Below are positions 13,778-24,079 of a stretch of DNA of 64,000 bases, one piece after another. The stretch's first letter is position 1. Every line of letters starts with the position of its first letter. Below the pieces are notes generated by a model. That model did not search any database, had not been told where the DNA came from, and saw only the letters and a list, made by a program, of their open reading frames with translations. The position numbers and the translations under genes are program-made. Source of the stretch: Dactylosporangium roseum (GTDB taxonomy: Bacteria > Actinomycetota > Actinomycetes > Mycobacteriales > Micromonosporaceae); the NCBI RefSeq assembly GCF_025264685.1, contig NZ_CP073721.1:5969501-6033500 (forward strand), in the 5' to 3' direction.

Positions 13778-14952
13778 CGGATCACCAGGTGCTCGAGGTA
13801 GCCGGCGACGTTGCGGCGGATCTCCGCGACCGAGTCACCGCCGAACTTCTCGAGCGCGGCCTCGGCCAGTACCAACGCCACCATGGCCTCCGCGACGACG
13901 GCGGCGGCGGGCACCGCGCAGACGTCGGAGCGCTGGTTGATCGCGGTCGCCGGCTCGCCCGTCGTGACGTCGACGGTCTGCAACGCCCGGTTGAGCGACG
14001 AGATCGGCTTCATCGCGGCCCGCACGCGCAGCGGCTCGCCGGTCGTGATCCCGCCCTCGAGGCCGCCGGCGCGGTCGGTGACCCGCCTGACCCCGTCGGC
14101 CGTGTTGATGATCTCGTCGTGCGCGACCGAGCCGCGGGAGCGTGCCTGGGTGAACGCGTCCCCGATCTCGACGCCCTTGATCGCCTGGATCGACATGAGG
14201 GCGGTCGCCAGGCGGGCGTCAAGCTTGCGGTCCCATTGCACGTGGCTGCCGAGGCCGGGCGGCACGCCGTACGCCAGCACCTCCACGATGCCGCCGAGCG
14301 TGTCGGCGTCCCTCTTCGCCGCGTCGACCTCCTCGACCATGCGCGCGCTCGCGTCGGGGTCGAGGCAGCGCAGCGGGTCGGCGTCGATCCGCTCGAAGTC
14401 CTCCGGGCGGGGCAGCAGGCCGGGCTTGGCGGCGACGGAGCCGAGCTCGATGACGTGCGAGACGATCTCGACGCCGAGCGCCTGGCGAAGCAGCGCCTTG
14501 GCGACGGTGCCGACCGCGACCCGCGCGGCGGTCTCCCGGGCGCTGGCCCGTTCGAGGATCGGGCGGGCGTCGGTGTGCCCGTACTTCTGCATGCCGGCGA
14601 GGTCGGCGTGGCCGGGCCGGGGCCGGGTCAGCGGCGCGTTGCGGGCCTGCGCGGCGAGCACCTCCGGGTCGACCGGGTCGGCCGCCATGACCGTCTCCCA
14701 CTTGGGCCATTCGCTGTTGCCCACCCGGACGGCCACCGGGCTGCCGAGCGTCAGCCCGTGCCGGAGGCCGCCGACGAACTCGACGACGTCCTGCTCGAAG
14801 CTCATCCGCGCGCCGCGGCCGTAGCCGAGGCGCCGACGGGCCAACTCTGCCGCCACGGACGCGCTCGTCAGCTCGATCCCGGCGGGCACGCCCTCCAGGA
14901 TGGCCACGAGCGCCGGGCCATGGGATTCTCCAGCGGTCAACCAGCGCAACAC
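13774..14952 (-). CDS. aroC: Chorismate synthase
   Basis: Converts EPSP to chorismate with reduced FMN. At 392 residues the family signatures are complete: [18 protein letters not shown] at the N-terminus, the [31 protein letters not shown] region and the C-terminal [17 protein letters not shown]. The start is a GTG at 14952 immediately followed by a TTG codon. A 24-base gap separates it from aroE upstream. EPSP synthase (aroA) is not in this cluster and must lie elsewhere. Confidence 0.97.
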   Translation of the reverse strand: MLRWLTAGESHGPALVAILEGVPAGIELTSASVAAELARRRLGYGRGARMSFEQDVVEFVGGLRHGLTLGSPVAVRVGNSEWPKWETVMAADPVDPEVLAAQARNAPLTRPRPGHADLAGMQKYGHTDARPILERASARETAARVAVGTVAKALLRQALGVEIVSHVIELGSVAAKPGLLPRPEDFERIDADPLRCLDPDASARMVEEVDAAKRDADTLGGIVEVLAYGVPPGLGSHVQWDRKLDARLATALMSIQAIKGVEIGDAFTQARSRGSVAHDEIINTADGVRRVTDRAGGLEGGITTGEPLRVRAAMKPISSLNRALQTVDVTTGEPATAINQRSDVCAVPAAAVVAEAMVALVLAEAALEKFGGDSVAEIRRNVAGYLEHLVIR

Positions 14953-14976
14953 ACGGGCAAGTCTGTCACGGCGCCG

Positions 14977-15792
14977 TCACACGGGGGCTGACAGGGCCGC
15001 GCGCATCTCACCCACTGGCGCCTTGACGCCGGTGAACAACTCGAACTGGTCGACCGCCTGCCACAGCAGCAGGTCGAGGCCGGACACGATCGCGCAGCCG
15101 GCCGCCTGGGCCGCCGCGGCGAGCGGGGTCGGCCACGGATCGTAGATCGCGTCGAACACGACCGGCCGGCCGGACCAGTCGGCGACGGCGAGGTGGTCGG
15201 CGGCACCCTTCGGCACGGTGGAGATCACGACCGGCGCCGTGGCGCACTCGTGCGCCTTCTCCCAGGGTGCGGCGTCGAGCGCGACGTCGAGGGCGTCCGC
15301 GACCGGCCGCAGCTCCTCGGCCGCCTCCGGGCGCCGGGTGTAGATCGTCACGTCGGCGGCCAGACTGGCGGCGGCCGCGATCGCCGCCCGCGCGGTGCCG
15401 CCGCCGCCGAGCAGCGCCAGGCGCGGCGTCCGGGACACTCCCGCCTCCAGCAGCGCCCGGACCATACCCGGGGCGTCGGTGTTGTAGGCGTGCCACCCGT
15501 ACGGCCGGCGGACCAGCGTGTTCGCCGCGCCGATCGCCTGTGCGAAGGGGTCGGCGAGGGCCGCGACCCGCAGCGCCTCCTCCTTCAGCGGCATGGTCAG
15601 CGACAGGCCGGCCCACTCCTGGCCCAGCCCGTCGACCAGGCCCCGCAGCTCCGCTTCGCCGCAGTCGATCGAGGTGTACGTCCAGTGCCGCAGGCCGGCA
15701 GCCGCATAGCCGGCGTTGTGCAGCGCCGGGGACCTGGAGTGGCCGACCGGGCGGCCGAGAACAGCCGCCCGGCGGGTGGCGTCAGTAGGCAC
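14977..15792 (-). CDS. aroE: Shikimate dehydrogenase
   Basis: NADPH-dependent reduction of 3-dehydroshikimate. At 271 residues, the substrate region VGHSRSPALHNAGY, the catalytic lysine in LTMPLKE, the Asn-Asp pair in NTDAPG and the Rossmann loop LLGGGGTARA are all visible. The GTG start at 15792 overlaps the end of mltG by 11 bases. It is the first of the four aro genes, transcribed after mltG, an arrangement conserved in actinobacteria. Confidence 0.95.
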   Translation of the reverse strand: MPTDATRRAAVLGRPVGHSRSPALHNAGYAAAGLRHWTYTSIDCGEAELRGLVDGLGQEWAGLSLTMPLKEEALRVAALADPFAQAIGAANTLVRRPYGWHAYNTDAPGMVRALLEAGVSRTPRLALLGGGGTARAAIAAAASLAADVTIYTRRPEAAEELRPVADALDVALDAAPWEKAHECATAPVVISTVPKGAADHLAVADWSGRPVVFDAIYDPWPTPLAAAAQAAGCAIVSGLDLLLWQAVDQFELFTGVKAPVGEMRAALSAPV

Positions 15793-16972
15793 CGTTCTTC
15801 TTCGCCGTCTCGATGTTGCGCAGGTGCTGGTTGTAGTCGTCGGTGAACGCCGAGTTCTTGTCCTTGTCGATCAGCACGAAGTAGAGCCACTTCTCGTTGG
15901 GCGTCGGGTTGAGCGCCGCGCTGAGCGCTTCCTTGCCCGGGTTGCCGATCGGCCCCGGCGGGAGGCCCGCCTGCCCGTACGTCCGGTACTCGTTCTTCGG
16001 GTCGGTGAGCTCGGCGGTGGTCAGGTTGTGCTTGCGGGGCATGCCGTTGAGCTCGCGCCAGTAGTTGGTGGTGGAGTCGAACTCGAGGTTCATCGGCGGC
16101 TTCTTGTTGAGCCGGTTGTAGATGACCCGGGAGACCTTCGGCATGTCGGCGACGGTGCCCGCCTCGGCCTGCACCAGCGAGGCGTTGATGAGCGCCGCGA
16201 ACGGCATCAGGTCCTTGCCCTGCGCCACGTTGACGATGTCGAGCTCCTGGGCGACGGCCATGAACCGGGCGATCATCTTCTTGAGGATCGCGGTGGCGTC
16301 GTCGGACGGCCCGAACTCGTAGGTGTCCGGGAAGAGGAAGCCCTCGACGGTCCGGTTGACCTTCTTGTTGTCGGTGCGGTTGAACCAGAAATCCGGCACG
16401 CCCAGCGCGATCGGGTCCTTGGCCGCGGCGGCGAAGTCCTCGACCTTGATGCCGGTCTGCTTGGACAGCGCCTCGAAGGTTCCCTTGATCGTCAGCCCTT
16501 CCGGGATCGTCACCCGGTCGACGACCTTGTTCTTCGCGTCGGCCAGCAGGGAGAGCGCGTCGGCGGCCCGCATCTGCTTGCGCAGCTTGTAGAAGCCCGG
16601 CTGAATCTTCTTGCTGCGCTCCTCGTTCTTCTTGGCCGCCTCGACGAACGCCTTGGTGCTCTTGACCACGCCGGCGTCCAGCAGGGTCTGGGCGATCTCC
16701 AGCGCGGTCTCGCCCTTCTTGACCTCGACCGTCACCGCACCGCTGCCTCCCCCGTTGTAGTCGGGGGCGGCGAACAGGTCCTTGACGCGGTCGACACCCG
16801 CATACACACCGACCGCGAGACCGCCGATGACCAGCAAGCTGATGAAGAAGGCGAGGAAGGTCTTTCCGCCGCGTCCCTTCTTCTTCCTCCTGGCGGGTCC
16901 GGAAGCGGCGCGGCGCCGGTGTCGCGGCCGCTCCTCTTCCTCCCACGCCAGATCCAGCTCGTTCATCTGCAC
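15782..16972 (-). CDS. mltG: Endolytic murein transglycosylase MltG
   Basis: Inner-membrane lytic transglycosylase thought to cut nascent glycan strands. At 396 residues it has a basic cytoplasmic N-terminus (about 1-38), one membrane segment (FLAFFISLLVIGGLAVGVYAG), a LysM-like region and the YceG catalytic domain. The catalytic glutamate is in ASLVQAEAG; the equivalent E. coli segment is ASIVEKE, so the first Glu is replaced by Gln, as is common in actinobacteria. The C-terminal YTITGLPPG-like segment appears as YGQAGLPPGPIGNPG. A GTG at 16972 or the ATG at 16966 could be the start; GGAGG favours the latter. Confidence 0.94.
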   Translation of the reverse strand: MQMNELDLAWEEEERPRHRRRAASGPARRKKKGRGGKTFLAFFISLLVIGGLAVGVYAGVDRVKDLFAAPDYNGGGSGAVTVEVKKGETALEIAQTLLDAGVVKSTKAFVEAAKKNEERSKKIQPGFYKLRKQMRAADALSLLADAKNKVVDRVTIPEGLTIKGTFEALSKQTGIKVEDFAAAAKDPIALGVPDFWFNRTDNKKVNRTVEGFLFPDTYEFGPSDDATAILKKMIARFMAVAQELDIVNVAQGKDLMPFAALINASLVQAEAGTVADMPKVSRVIYNRLNKKPPMNLEFDSTTNYWRELNGMPRKHNLTTAELTDPKNEYRTYGQAGLPPGPIGNPGKEALSAALNPTPNEKWLYFVLIDKDKNSAFTDDYNQHLRNIETAKKNGAY

Positions 16973-16987
16973 ACTGCCTCCTGGCGC

Positions 16988-17458
16988 TCAGCCGCGAACT
17001 GCTCCGGCCCGTCGGGCGTCGAGCCACCCTTGCAGGATCTCCACCGCGGCCACCTGGTCGACGACCGCGCGTTGACGCCGGCCTCGGACGCCACGCTCCG
17101 ACAGCCTACGTGTTGCGGCCGCCGTGGACATCCTCTCGTCCGCCAGCAAGACGGGCACGGGAGCCGCCAACTCGGCGAGGCGATCCGCATATTGCCTGAT
17201 CAAAACCGCTGCCGGCCCTTCCTTGCCGGCGAGGTTGATCGGCAGTCCAACGATGATCTCAACAGCCTCGTATTCAGCGACGTAAGCAAGAATGTCCGAC
17301 ATATCGGATGGAGTGTCGTCACTCTCCGTACGCTGATCACGCGCAACGGTGGCGACGGGACTGGCGAGAATCCCGTCCGGATCGCAGACGGCGACGCCGA
17401 CCCGAACACTGCCGACGTCGATGCCGATCCGCCGGCCTCGCACCCATTCCCGCCTCAC
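16988..17458 (-). CDS. ruvX: Holliday junction resolvase-like protein RuvX/YqgF
   Basis: RNase H-like fold protein associated with 16S rRNA maturation or Holliday junction resolution. The acidic motif RRIGIDVGSVRVGVAVCD at the N-terminus, the VGLP strand and the DERMSTAAA motif fit YqgF. I choose a GTG at 17458 (156 residues); a GTG at 17443 is equally possible, while the open frame continues to 17566 with unrelated sequence. It precedes mltG by 15 bases, the usual actinobacterial order alaS - small genes - ruvX - mltG - aroE. Confidence 0.92.
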   Translation of the reverse strand: MRREWVRGRRIGIDVGSVRVGVAVCDPDGILASPVATVARDQRTESDDTPSDMSDILAYVAEYEAVEIIVGLPINLAGKEGPAAVLIRQYADRLAELAAPVPVLLADERMSTAAATRRLSERGVRGRRQRAVVDQVAAVEILQGWLDARRAGAVRG

Positions 17459-17733
17459 GCTAGGCACCCTAACCCCGCCGGGCACTCTGTCACCGCCCAC
17501 GACCGTCGATCTTGCACCATGCGAGCCCCACTTCTCCCAGGATGCCGGTTTTGTACCGTCCGGCAAGCAGTCGCTTCACCCGGGTATCGTCACCCTGATC
17601 GATGCGCCTCACACCCACCGGCCTGTCCCCGGACCCGCCCATTCAGAAGACGTCGCATCGGACCGGCCGGTTGCGTGCCACATCCGGCGGCCGCCCAGTC
17701 GGGCAGCCGCCGCGCGGCGGCTCACCCGCGCGA

Positions 17734-17787
17734 CTTGACCTTGGTGGGTTCCCGTGCCCAGGGCCACGGAAACCCACCAAGGTCAGT
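17734..17787. repeat. Family B hairpin element, copy B3
   Basis: A palindrome with 15-base arms TGACCTTGGTGGGTT and AACCCACCAAGGTCA plus an inner CCGTG/CACGG stem. It matches the reverse complement of B2 closely in the loop (17 of 18 bases). Unlike B1 and B2 it lies inside a long gene-free region upstream of ruvX. Confidence 0.9.
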
Positions 17788-17902
17788 TGGTCCGACACTC
17801 CCGCCACGAGCGCGGTCCCAGCCGACACGATGTTTCCATCGATTCCGACTGTGCCCGGAACGCGAAAAGAACGCCCGGGTGCCGGCAAGCGTGCCCGGAA
17901 CA

Positions 17903-17946
17903 GCCTGCTGCCCTGTCCGCGACCGAGCGCGAACAGGGCAGCAGGC
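17903..17946 (-). terminator. Perfect hairpin downstream of alaS
   Basis: Fourteen-base arms GCCTGCTGCCCTGT and ACAGGGCAGCAGGC flank a 16-base loop, about 170 bases after the alaS stop. There is no T-tract. It may be the alaS terminator or a separate structured element. Confidence 0.5.
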
Positions 17947-18118
17947 AAGCCGCAAGGAGCGCTGCCGGGGCGGGGCCAGCGATCTCCGGTGAAGTCGGCG
18001 CCGACAGCGGCGCCGGCCAGGTGGCGCCTCCGGCGAACGGCCGTCCTACCGGGCGCACCCCGCGACGCTTACCGGACCACGCTGCGCGGCGCTTGTCCCA
18101 GGGCGTGCTCCGCGACGC

Positions 18119-20782
18119 CTACAGAGCACGCTCCACGGCGGTCAGCAGGGCCGGGGCCTCGGTCGCGGGGACGCCGCCGCCCTGGGCCAGGTCGGCGCTG
18201 CCGCCGCCGCGGCCGGACAGGGCACCCTTCACCAGGTCGCCGGCGCTCAGGCCGCGGGACTTGGCCGCGCCGTTGACGCCGACGACCAGGGACGCCTTGC
18301 CGCCGGACCGGGAGGTCACGGCGACGACCGCCGGCCGGTCCGCCGGGATGCGCCCGCGGATCTCCTGGACCAGCGTGCGGACCTCGTTGGCCGACGTGCC
18401 CTCCGGCGCCTCGGTGCCGACGAACGCGACCCCGCGGATGTCGCGCGCCGCGTCGGCCAGGCCGCCGGCGCCCGCCAGGACCACCTGCACGCGCAGCTTC
18501 TCCAGCTCCCGCTCGGCGTCGCGCAACTGCGCCACGGTCTGCTCGACCCGGTCGGCGACCTGGTCGCCGGGCACGCGGAACAGCTCCGCGAGCCGCGACA
18601 CGAGCACGTGCTCACGCGCCAGGTGGCCGAACGCGTCGAGGCCGACGAGGGCCTCCACGCGCCGCACGCCCGCGCCCACGGACGCCTCGGACAGGATCTT
18701 CACCAGGCCGAGCTGGCTGGACCGCTCGACGTGGGTGCCGCCGCACAGCTCACGGGCGTAGTCCCCGACCTCGACGACCCGGACCTCGTCGCCGTACTTC
18801 TCGCCGAACAGCGCCATCGCGCCGAGCTTGCGCGCCTCCTCCTGCGAGGTGATGAACGCGTGCACCAGCAGGTCACGCAGGAGCACCTCGTTGACCTGCT
18901 GCTCCACGTCGGTCAGCACGCTCTGCGGCACGGCGCCGGGCGTGTTGAAGTCGAACCGCAGCCGGCCGGGCGCGTTGAGCGAACCCGCCTGGGTCGCCGA
19001 CTCGCCGAGGAAGTTGCGCATCGTCTGGTGGATCAGGTGGGTCGCGGTGTGCGCCCGCGACACGGCCCGCCGCCGGTTGACGTCGATCTCGGCGAACGCG
19101 GCGTCACCGACCCGCACCTCGCCGTCGAGCACCTTCGCCCGGTGCACGATGAGGCCGGGCAGCGGCGACTGCACGTCGACGACCTCGACCCGGCCGCTGC
19201 CGAGCGTGATGATGCCCATGTCGGCCTGCTGGCCACCGCTCTCCGCGTAGAACGGGGTCGCGTCGAGGACCAGCGAGACCTCGTCGCCCTCCCCCGCCAC
19301 CGCCGCGCCGAGCAGCGACCGGACCCGCGACTCGCGGGCGACCTCGCGGTATCCGGTGAACTCGACCGGACCGCCCTCCTCGAGCGCCGCCCGGTACACC
19401 GACAGGTCGGCGTGCCCGGTCTTGCGCGCCTGCGCGTCGGCCTTCGCCGCGGCCTTCTGGTCGGCCATGAGCCGGCGGAACCCGGCCTCGTCGACCTGGA
19501 GTCCCTGCTCGGCCGCGATCTCCAGCGTCAGGTCGATCGGGAAGCCGTAGGTGTCGTGGAGCTGGAACGCCTTGTCGCCGGCGAGGACCTTGCCGCCCTT
19601 CGTCTTCGTCTCGGTCACCGCCAGGTCGAGGATGGTCGTGCCCGCGGTCAGCGTCTGCAGGAACCGCTCCTCCTCGCCGTACGCATACGACGAGATCCGG
19701 TCGTACTCCGCCGCCACCTCGGGATACGACGGCGACATGCAGTCGCGCGCGATCGGCAGCAGCTCCGGCAGCGCCGGGCCCTCGCGCCAGCCGAGCAGCC
19801 GGACCGAGCGGATCGCACGGCGCAGGATGCGCCGCAGCACGTAACCACGGCCCTCGTTGGAGGGGATGACGCCGTCGCCGATGACCATCAGCGCGGTGCG
19901 CACGTGGTCGGCGACGACCCGCAGCCGGACGTCGTCGGGATGCGACTCGCTCGCGACGTGCGAGACGGCCTGCCCATACCGCTTGCCGGTCATCTCCGCG
20001 GCCCTGGTCAGGATCGGGTTGACCTCGTCGATCTCGTACAGGTTGTCGACGCCCTGCAGCATCGACGCGATGCGCTCGAGGCCCATGCCGGTGTCGATGT
20101 TCTTCGCCGGCAGCTCACCGAGAATCGGGTAATTCTCCTTGTCGGAGCCCGCTCCCCGCTCGTACTGCATGAAGACCAGGTTCCAGAACTCCAGGTAGCG
20201 GTCCTCGTCGACGTCCGGGCCGCCCTCCTTGCCGTAGGCGGGTCCGCGGTCGTAGTACAACTCGGAGCACGGTCCGCAGGGGCCGGGGATGCCCATCGAC
20301 CAATAGTTGTCCTTCTTGCCCCGGCGCACGATCCGCTCCAAGGGAAGGCCGATCTTCTTGTGCCAGATGTCGATCGCCTCGTCGTCGTCGAGGTAGACCG
20401 TGGCCCAGATCCGGTCCGCGTCGAGACCCAGACCGCCGTCGGCGACGGACTTGGTCGACAGGTCCCAGGCGAGGCCGATCGCGCCTTCCTTGAAATAGTC
20501 GCCGAACGAGAAGTTGCCGTTCATCTGGAAGAACGTGCCGTGACGACTGGTCTTGCCGACCTCTTCGATGTCGGGCGTGCGGATGCACTTCTGCACCGAG
20601 GTCGCGCGCTGGTAAGGCGGGGTGCGCTGGCCGAGGAAGAACGGCACGAACTGCACCATGCCGGCGTTGACGAACAGCAGATTGGGGTCGTCCACCGCCG
20701 GCAACGGCGCCGAGGGCACCACGGCGTGCCCGTTCGCCTCGAAATGGGCCAGGAAACGGCGCTTGATCTCCGCGGTTCTCAT
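18119..20782 (-). CDS. alaS: Alanyl-tRNA synthetase
   Basis: Charges tRNA-Ala and edits Ser/Gly mischarging. At 887 residues it is full length: class II catalytic core at the N-terminus ([15 protein letters not shown], motif 2 around [29 protein letters not shown] in shorter pieces), tRNA-recognition helices, and the editing domain with the metal motif HTATHLIH and later CGGTHV, then the C-Ala domain rich in Gly near the end. The ATG at 20782 overlaps the preceding small gene's stop as ATGA. The stop is TAG. Confidence 0.97.
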   Translation of the reverse strand: MRTAEIKRRFLAHFEANGHAVVPSAPLPAVDDPNLLFVNAGMVQFVPFFLGQRTPPYQRATSVQKCIRTPDIEEVGKTSRHGTFFQMNGNFSFGDYFKEGAIGLAWDLSTKSVADGGLGLDADRIWATVYLDDDEAIDIWHKKIGLPLERIVRRGKKDNYWSMGIPGPCGPCSELYYDRGPAYGKEGGPDVDEDRYLEFWNLVFMQYERGAGSDKENYPILGELPAKNIDTGMGLERIASMLQGVDNLYEIDEVNPILTRAAEMTGKRYGQAVSHVASESHPDDVRLRVVADHVRTALMVIGDGVIPSNEGRGYVLRRILRRAIRSVRLLGWREGPALPELLPIARDCMSPSYPEVAAEYDRISSYAYGEEERFLQTLTAGTTILDLAVTETKTKGGKVLAGDKAFQLHDTYGFPIDLTLEIAAEQGLQVDEAGFRRLMADQKAAAKADAQARKTGHADLSVYRAALEEGGPVEFTGYREVARESRVRSLLGAAVAGEGDEVSLVLDATPFYAESGGQQADMGIITLGSGRVEVVDVQSPLPGLIVHRAKVLDGEVRVGDAAFAEIDVNRRRAVSRAHTATHLIHQTMRNFLGESATQAGSLNAPGRLRFDFNTPGAVPQSVLTDVEQQVNEVLLRDLLVHAFITSQEEARKLGAMALFGEKYGDEVRVVEVGDYARELCGGTHVERSSQLGLVKILSEASVGAGVRRVEALVGLDAFGHLAREHVLVSRLAELFRVPGDQVADRVEQTVAQLRDAERELEKLRVQVVLAGAGGLADAARDIRGVAFVGTEAPEGTSANEVRTLVQEIRGRIPADRPAVVAVTSRSGGKASLVVGVNGAAKSRGLSAGDLVKGALSGRGGGSADLAQGGGVPATEAPALLTAVERAL

Positions 20783-21045
20783 CGGTGCTGCCGGCCTTCC
20801 GGGTTCAGATCTTCGTCCAAGGTCAGACCATCGGTGAACGCTGCGTGGATCTCGGCCTCGCGCTCAGCCATGCCATCGCGCACGTCGTCGACGAAGTCGC
20901 GCACCGATCCGGCGATGCCGACGGCCGAGTTCCGCGCCGACGCGGCGAGTCCCTGCGGGGTGAAGGTCTGAGCCTTCTTGGTGATCGCACGGACCACCAG
21001 CGCCCCGACGGCGAGTCCGATTCCGAGCCACAGCAACCGCCGCAT
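20779..21045 (-). CDS. DUF6167 family small membrane protein
   Basis: An 88-residue protein with one N-terminal membrane segment ([19 protein letters not shown]) and a charged, probably helical cytoplasmic tail ([22 protein letters not shown]). Small proteins of this pattern stand just before alaS in many actinobacteria and are grouped as DUF6167; the function is not known. Its stop overlaps the alaS start (ATGA), implying coupled translation. A divisome or envelope role is only speculation from the neighbouring DUF948 protein. Confidence 0.85.
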   Translation of the reverse strand: MRRLLWLGIGLAVGALVVRAITKKAQTFTPQGLAASARNSAVGIAGSVRDFVDDVRDGMAEREAEIHAAFTDGLTLDEDLNPEGRQHR

Positions 21046-21104
21046 GGCTCAACCTTCCTTTTCGCTCTGGATGTGGTACGGGCAGAGCCCGCTCTCCGCG
21101 CCGC

Positions 21105-21557
21105 TCAGCCGCGCTGGCGACGCTGTCTGATCTGCTCGCGAACCTCCGCCTCGTCGGCCTCCCGGCGACGGTTGGCGGCGGCCTTGCGAACGCCGTAGCC
21201 GAACGCGGCGACCTTCACCAGCGGGTTGGCCGCGGCGGCGCTGACCACTGTGGACAGGTTCGCAACGTTCGCGCTGACGTGCGACACGTTTTCGGTGATC
21301 GTGTCGATCCGCGCGAGCTGCATGTTGACCCCGTCGAGCGTGGTGTGCGTCTGCTGGAGGGCCACGTTGACGTTGTCGATGGTCATGTTGACCCGCTCCA
21401 GCATGGGCGTGGTCTGGTCCGCGGCGTCCCGCAGGGCCGCGGTCGCGGCGTCGATGGTGTGCCGGACGCGCAGGATCGGCACGGCGAGCAGACACACGAG
21501 CACAAGAAACGCCAGCGCCGCAATCAGCGCCGCCAAACCGCCAGCCGTCACGGTCAC
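21105..21557 (-). CDS. DUF948 domain-containing membrane protein
   Basis: A 150-residue protein with an N-terminal membrane helix (LAALIAALAFLVLVCLLAVPIL) followed by a long amphipathic heptad-like region (MTIDNVNVALQQTHTTLDGVNMQ and on), probably a coiled coil, and a basic tail. The GTG at 21557 has AGGAGG 7 bases upstream. DUF948 proteins beside alaS are conserved in actinobacteria and firmicutes; their function is poorly defined. It is separated from the DUF6167 gene by 59 bases and likely forms an operon with it and alaS. Confidence 0.88.
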   Translation of the reverse strand: MTVTAGGLAALIAALAFLVLVCLLAVPILRVRHTIDAATAALRDAADQTTPMLERVNMTIDNVNVALQQTHTTLDGVNMQLARIDTITENVSHVSANVANLSTVVSAAAANPLVKVAAFGYGVRKAAANRRREADEAEVREQIRQRRQRG

Positions 21558-21751
21558 GCCGTTTCCTCCTTCACCCGCACGGATGCTCTGCTCTCTCGGA
21601 CGTGCATTTCCAACGGAGGAACCCTACCCTCCGTGACGCATCGCCGCTCTTCGACCGGCCGTGTCGCCGGTCTACGAGAAACCGTAGGCGGTGGGTCTGA
21701 CAAAAAACTTCGTGCCGGCCGCCGCCGCTGCGGGTCGGTCAGATTGTCCCG

Positions 21752-24079
21752 TCAGCCGCCGTCCTCCGTGCCACCGGGGTCGTAGCTGATCCGGTTGAAC
21801 ACCTTGATCGTGGTCACCGCGAGCGGACAGATCGCCGTCGGACCGAGCGCGGGCGACTCGATCTCACTCGGCTGCGGCTCCGCCGGCCGGCTGGCCGGCG
21901 CCTTGGCGGTGGGCTTCCCGCTCGGCGCCGGCTGGGGACTGACGGTAGGGCGTGCCTTCACATCGCAGACGGCCGCGCGCACCCACAGGTCCAGCACGTA
22001 TTCGTCGCGCTGCCAGCAGGTCTGAATCCCGTCGACGCCCTCGGCTTGACAGTCCGGTATGTCCCACTCTGCCCAGCCGGCATCGCGCAGCTTGCCCACG
22101 AACGCGCGGTTGGTTTCCTCCGGCCCACGCGCCGACTCCCACGTCCGCTGCCGCGACCGGCACTCGTTGATGCACCACCGGCTGCCGATCGCGCCGTCGG
22201 TCGGGTTCCGGGCCGCCCACTCGGGCAGATTGAGGTCGTCGAGCTCGACGAACACCGGGTCACGGGTGAACTCACGGATGATGAAGAACGCCGCCGGCGC
22301 GCTCACGACCGCGAGCACCACGAAGATGATCGTGGCCATGCGTAGCTGCCGGACCCGCTTCGCCTGCGCACGCTGCAACAACCCGAACGGCGCGATCTGG
22401 GTCGTGGACTCCCAGTCGAACGCACCCGCCGACTTCGCCGTGCCGCGGTACGTGGTGGGATTGGGGTCGAACCGCGCCAGGTCGACGAACGGCTTCGGCG
22501 GCCCCTCCCCCGCACGCCCGCCGGGACCGCCCGGCGCCTGGCCGGGGTGCCGCGCACCGTACGCCGCCGGCCGCCCGCCGCGGTCGTCCCCGCCGCCCGG
22601 CTGGGCCGGCCCCGAGGCACGACCACCGGCACCGCCCGGACCACGACCACCAGGCCCGTCCGGACCACCGTCGCGACCGGCAACGCCGCCCAGGCCACGA
22701 CCACCACGCCCGTCCGGACCACCGTCGCCGGACCGATCCGGGCCACCACCCGGACCGCCCGTGCCGCCGGCGGCCATGCCCATCCCCTGCCGCCCGCGAC
22801 CACCGGGACCGCCCGGACCGTCACCACGACCGGCGGCACCGCCCGGCCCGTCCGGACCACTGCCACGACGACCACCGCCACGACCACGACCGCCGGGAAC
22901 GTCCGGACCGCCGGTGTCCCGGTTGCCCGCGCCGTGAGCGCCAACGTCCCGAACCCCGCCCGGGGCACCGCCCTGAACGGCGCCACCGGGAACCGCGGCG
23001 CCCGGCGCGGCGGTGCCCGCGCGGCCGCTCGTGCCCTGCGGCCCGCGCCCTGCCACTGGCGGGCGGCCGCCGGCACCCGGTCCGTCCGCCGGTCCGCCGA
23101 AGCCCTGTTGCTCGCGGCCGGGCACCGCGGCACGGCCGCCGCCCGGCACGATCGATCGCCCGCCGGGCGTCTGCGGCTCGCGGCCGCCACCGGGGGTGCC
23201 GGCGCTCGGGACAGCCGCGCGGCCGGGCGGGGCGTCGAGGTCCGGCTCGCCGCTGCGAGGCTCCGGGAACGCCCGGCGGGCGCCGGACGGCGACTCACTG
23301 CCCACGGGACGAACGGGGTCGACGGGCCGGACGGACCGGCCCGGATCGGCCCGGCGGACAGGGTCGGCCGGGCGGACAGGGTCGGCCGGGCGGACAGGGT
23401 CGGCCGGGCGGACAGGGTCGACGGGCCCGGCCGGGCGGGCGCCGTGCCGGCCCTGGCTCTCGTGCGGCCGCACCGGCTCGCCGGCCGGGTGGGAAGCCGG
23501 GCCGCCGGTCGCCCGGCGGCCTCCGGCGTGCTGTGAGCCTGACGGCGACTCGCGATCGGCAGTGCCCTCGGTCCGCACGGCCCAGGGTGCGGCCGGGCCG
23601 GGGTCCGGCCGCCAACCCTCGGCCGCACGACGACGCCCGGAAGGCGACTCTTCCGCATCCGGCACGGCACGACGACGACCCGAAGGAGAGTCGGGCACGG
23701 CATGACGCTGGCCCGAAGGAGAGTCGGGCACGGCATGACGACGACCCGAAGGCGACTCCCGATCCGCCGGCCACAGCGGCCCCGCTGCGGGAGGCGGGGG
23801 TGTCTGCGGCTCCGGCCGCCACGTCTGCGTCGGCTCCGGGGCCGCGCCTCGGGACTGGGGCGGGACCGCGGACCGGTGCGGCGGATTCACCTGATCGAGG
23901 ACGTCGTGCTGGACCGGCACCGCGGCGCCCGCGCCGAAGTCGTCCGACCGGCCCAGGTCGGCGTCGCCGCCGCGCGAGCTGCGCAGCTCGGCGAGCCAGC
24001 CCAGTTCCTCGTCGCTCGGGCCGTCTTCGGCCTTGCCGCGGCCGCGCCGCTTCTTGGCCTCGTCTCGACCCGATGTCAC
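21752..24079 (-). CDS. Membrane protein with long Gly/Pro/Arg-rich repetitive N-terminus
   Basis: A 775-residue protein of unknown function. Residues 1 to about 560 are low-complexity and probably disordered: 11-residue [11 protein letters not shown] repeats, six-residue VRPADP repeats, then Gly-Pro-Arg-rich runs ([13 protein letters not shown]-like). One membrane segment ([21 protein letters not shown]) follows near residue 570. The C-terminal extracytoplasmic domain of about 190 residues has six cysteines and a Pro/Ser-rich linker before the last 35 residues. The GTG start at 24079 overlaps the rarA stop (GTGA). The C-terminal domain is the only part likely to give homology hits. Confidence 0.85.
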   Translation of the reverse strand: MTSGRDEAKKRRGRGKAEDGPSDEELGWLAELRSSRGGDADLGRSDDFGAGAAVPVQHDVLDQVNPPHRSAVPPQSRGAAPEPTQTWRPEPQTPPPPAAGPLWPADRESPSGRRHAVPDSPSGQRHAVPDSPSGRRRAVPDAEESPSGRRRAAEGWRPDPGPAAPWAVRTEGTADRESPSGSQHAGGRRATGGPASHPAGEPVRPHESQGRHGARPAGPVDPVRPADPVRPADPVRPADPVRRADPGRSVRPVDPVRPVGSESPSGARRAFPEPRSGEPDLDAPPGRAAVPSAGTPGGGREPQTPGGRSIVPGGGRAAVPGREQQGFGGPADGPGAGGRPPVAGRGPQGTSGRAGTAAPGAAVPGGAVQGGAPGGVRDVGAHGAGNRDTGGPDVPGGRGRGGGRRGSGPDGPGGAAGRGDGPGGPGGRGRQGMGMAAGGTGGPGGGPDRSGDGGPDGRGGRGLGGVAGRDGGPDGPGGRGPGGAGGRASGPAQPGGGDDRGGRPAAYGARHPGQAPGGPGGRAGEGPPKPFVDLARFDPNPTTYRGTAKSAGAFDWESTTQIAPFGLLQRAQAKRVRQLRMATIIFVVLAVVSAPAAFFIIREFTRDPVFVELDDLNLPEWAARNPTDGAIGSRWCINECRSRQRTWESARGPEETNRAFVGKLRDAGWAEWDIPDCQAEGVDGIQTCWQRDEYVLDLWVRAAVCDVKARPTVSPQPAPSGKPTAKAPASRPAEPQPSEIESPALGPTAICPLAVTTIKVFNRISYDPGGTEDGG
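23353..23421. repeat. 18-bp tandem repeat encoding VRPADP
   Basis: About four near-identical 18-bp units (GGACAGGGTCGGCCGGGC on the plus strand) lie in the disordered region of the membrane protein gene and encode repeated VRPADP on the minus strand. Near-identity at the DNA level suggests recent slippage and possible length variation. Confidence 0.85.
23638..23757. repeat. 33-bp degenerate tandem repeat encoding [11 protein letters not shown]
   Basis: Three units spaced by exactly 33 bp, plus a diverged fourth, encode an 11-residue repeat in the disordered N-terminal half of the same membrane protein. Confidence 0.8.

Larger units (their letters stand above)
17459..18118. other. 660-base intergenic region without a supported gene
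   Basis: Between the ruvX start and the alaS stop I see no ORF with codon pattern or homology worth reporting. The space holds repeat B3 (17734-17787), a perfect 14-base hairpin (17903-17946) and a near-repeat of CCGCGACGCYTAC at about 18058 and 18109. Short open frames here are GC-rich shadows. The ruvX promoter presumably lies at its left end. Confidence 0.6.

Noticed and set aside
17643-17948. A 101-codon minus-strand frame between ruvX and alaS
   Set aside because: It reads through hairpin B3 and has no recognisable domain or ribosome site; treated as non-coding.
22500-22960. Collagen-like or silk-like protein
   Set aside because: Gly and Pro are abundant but a strict Gly-x-y period is not kept, so a collagen-type helix is not supported.
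22303-23736. Long overlapping frames on both strands in the Gly/Pro-rich gene
   Set aside because: They are out-of-frame translations of GC repeats; only the 775-residue frame has a membrane span and a plausible folded domain.
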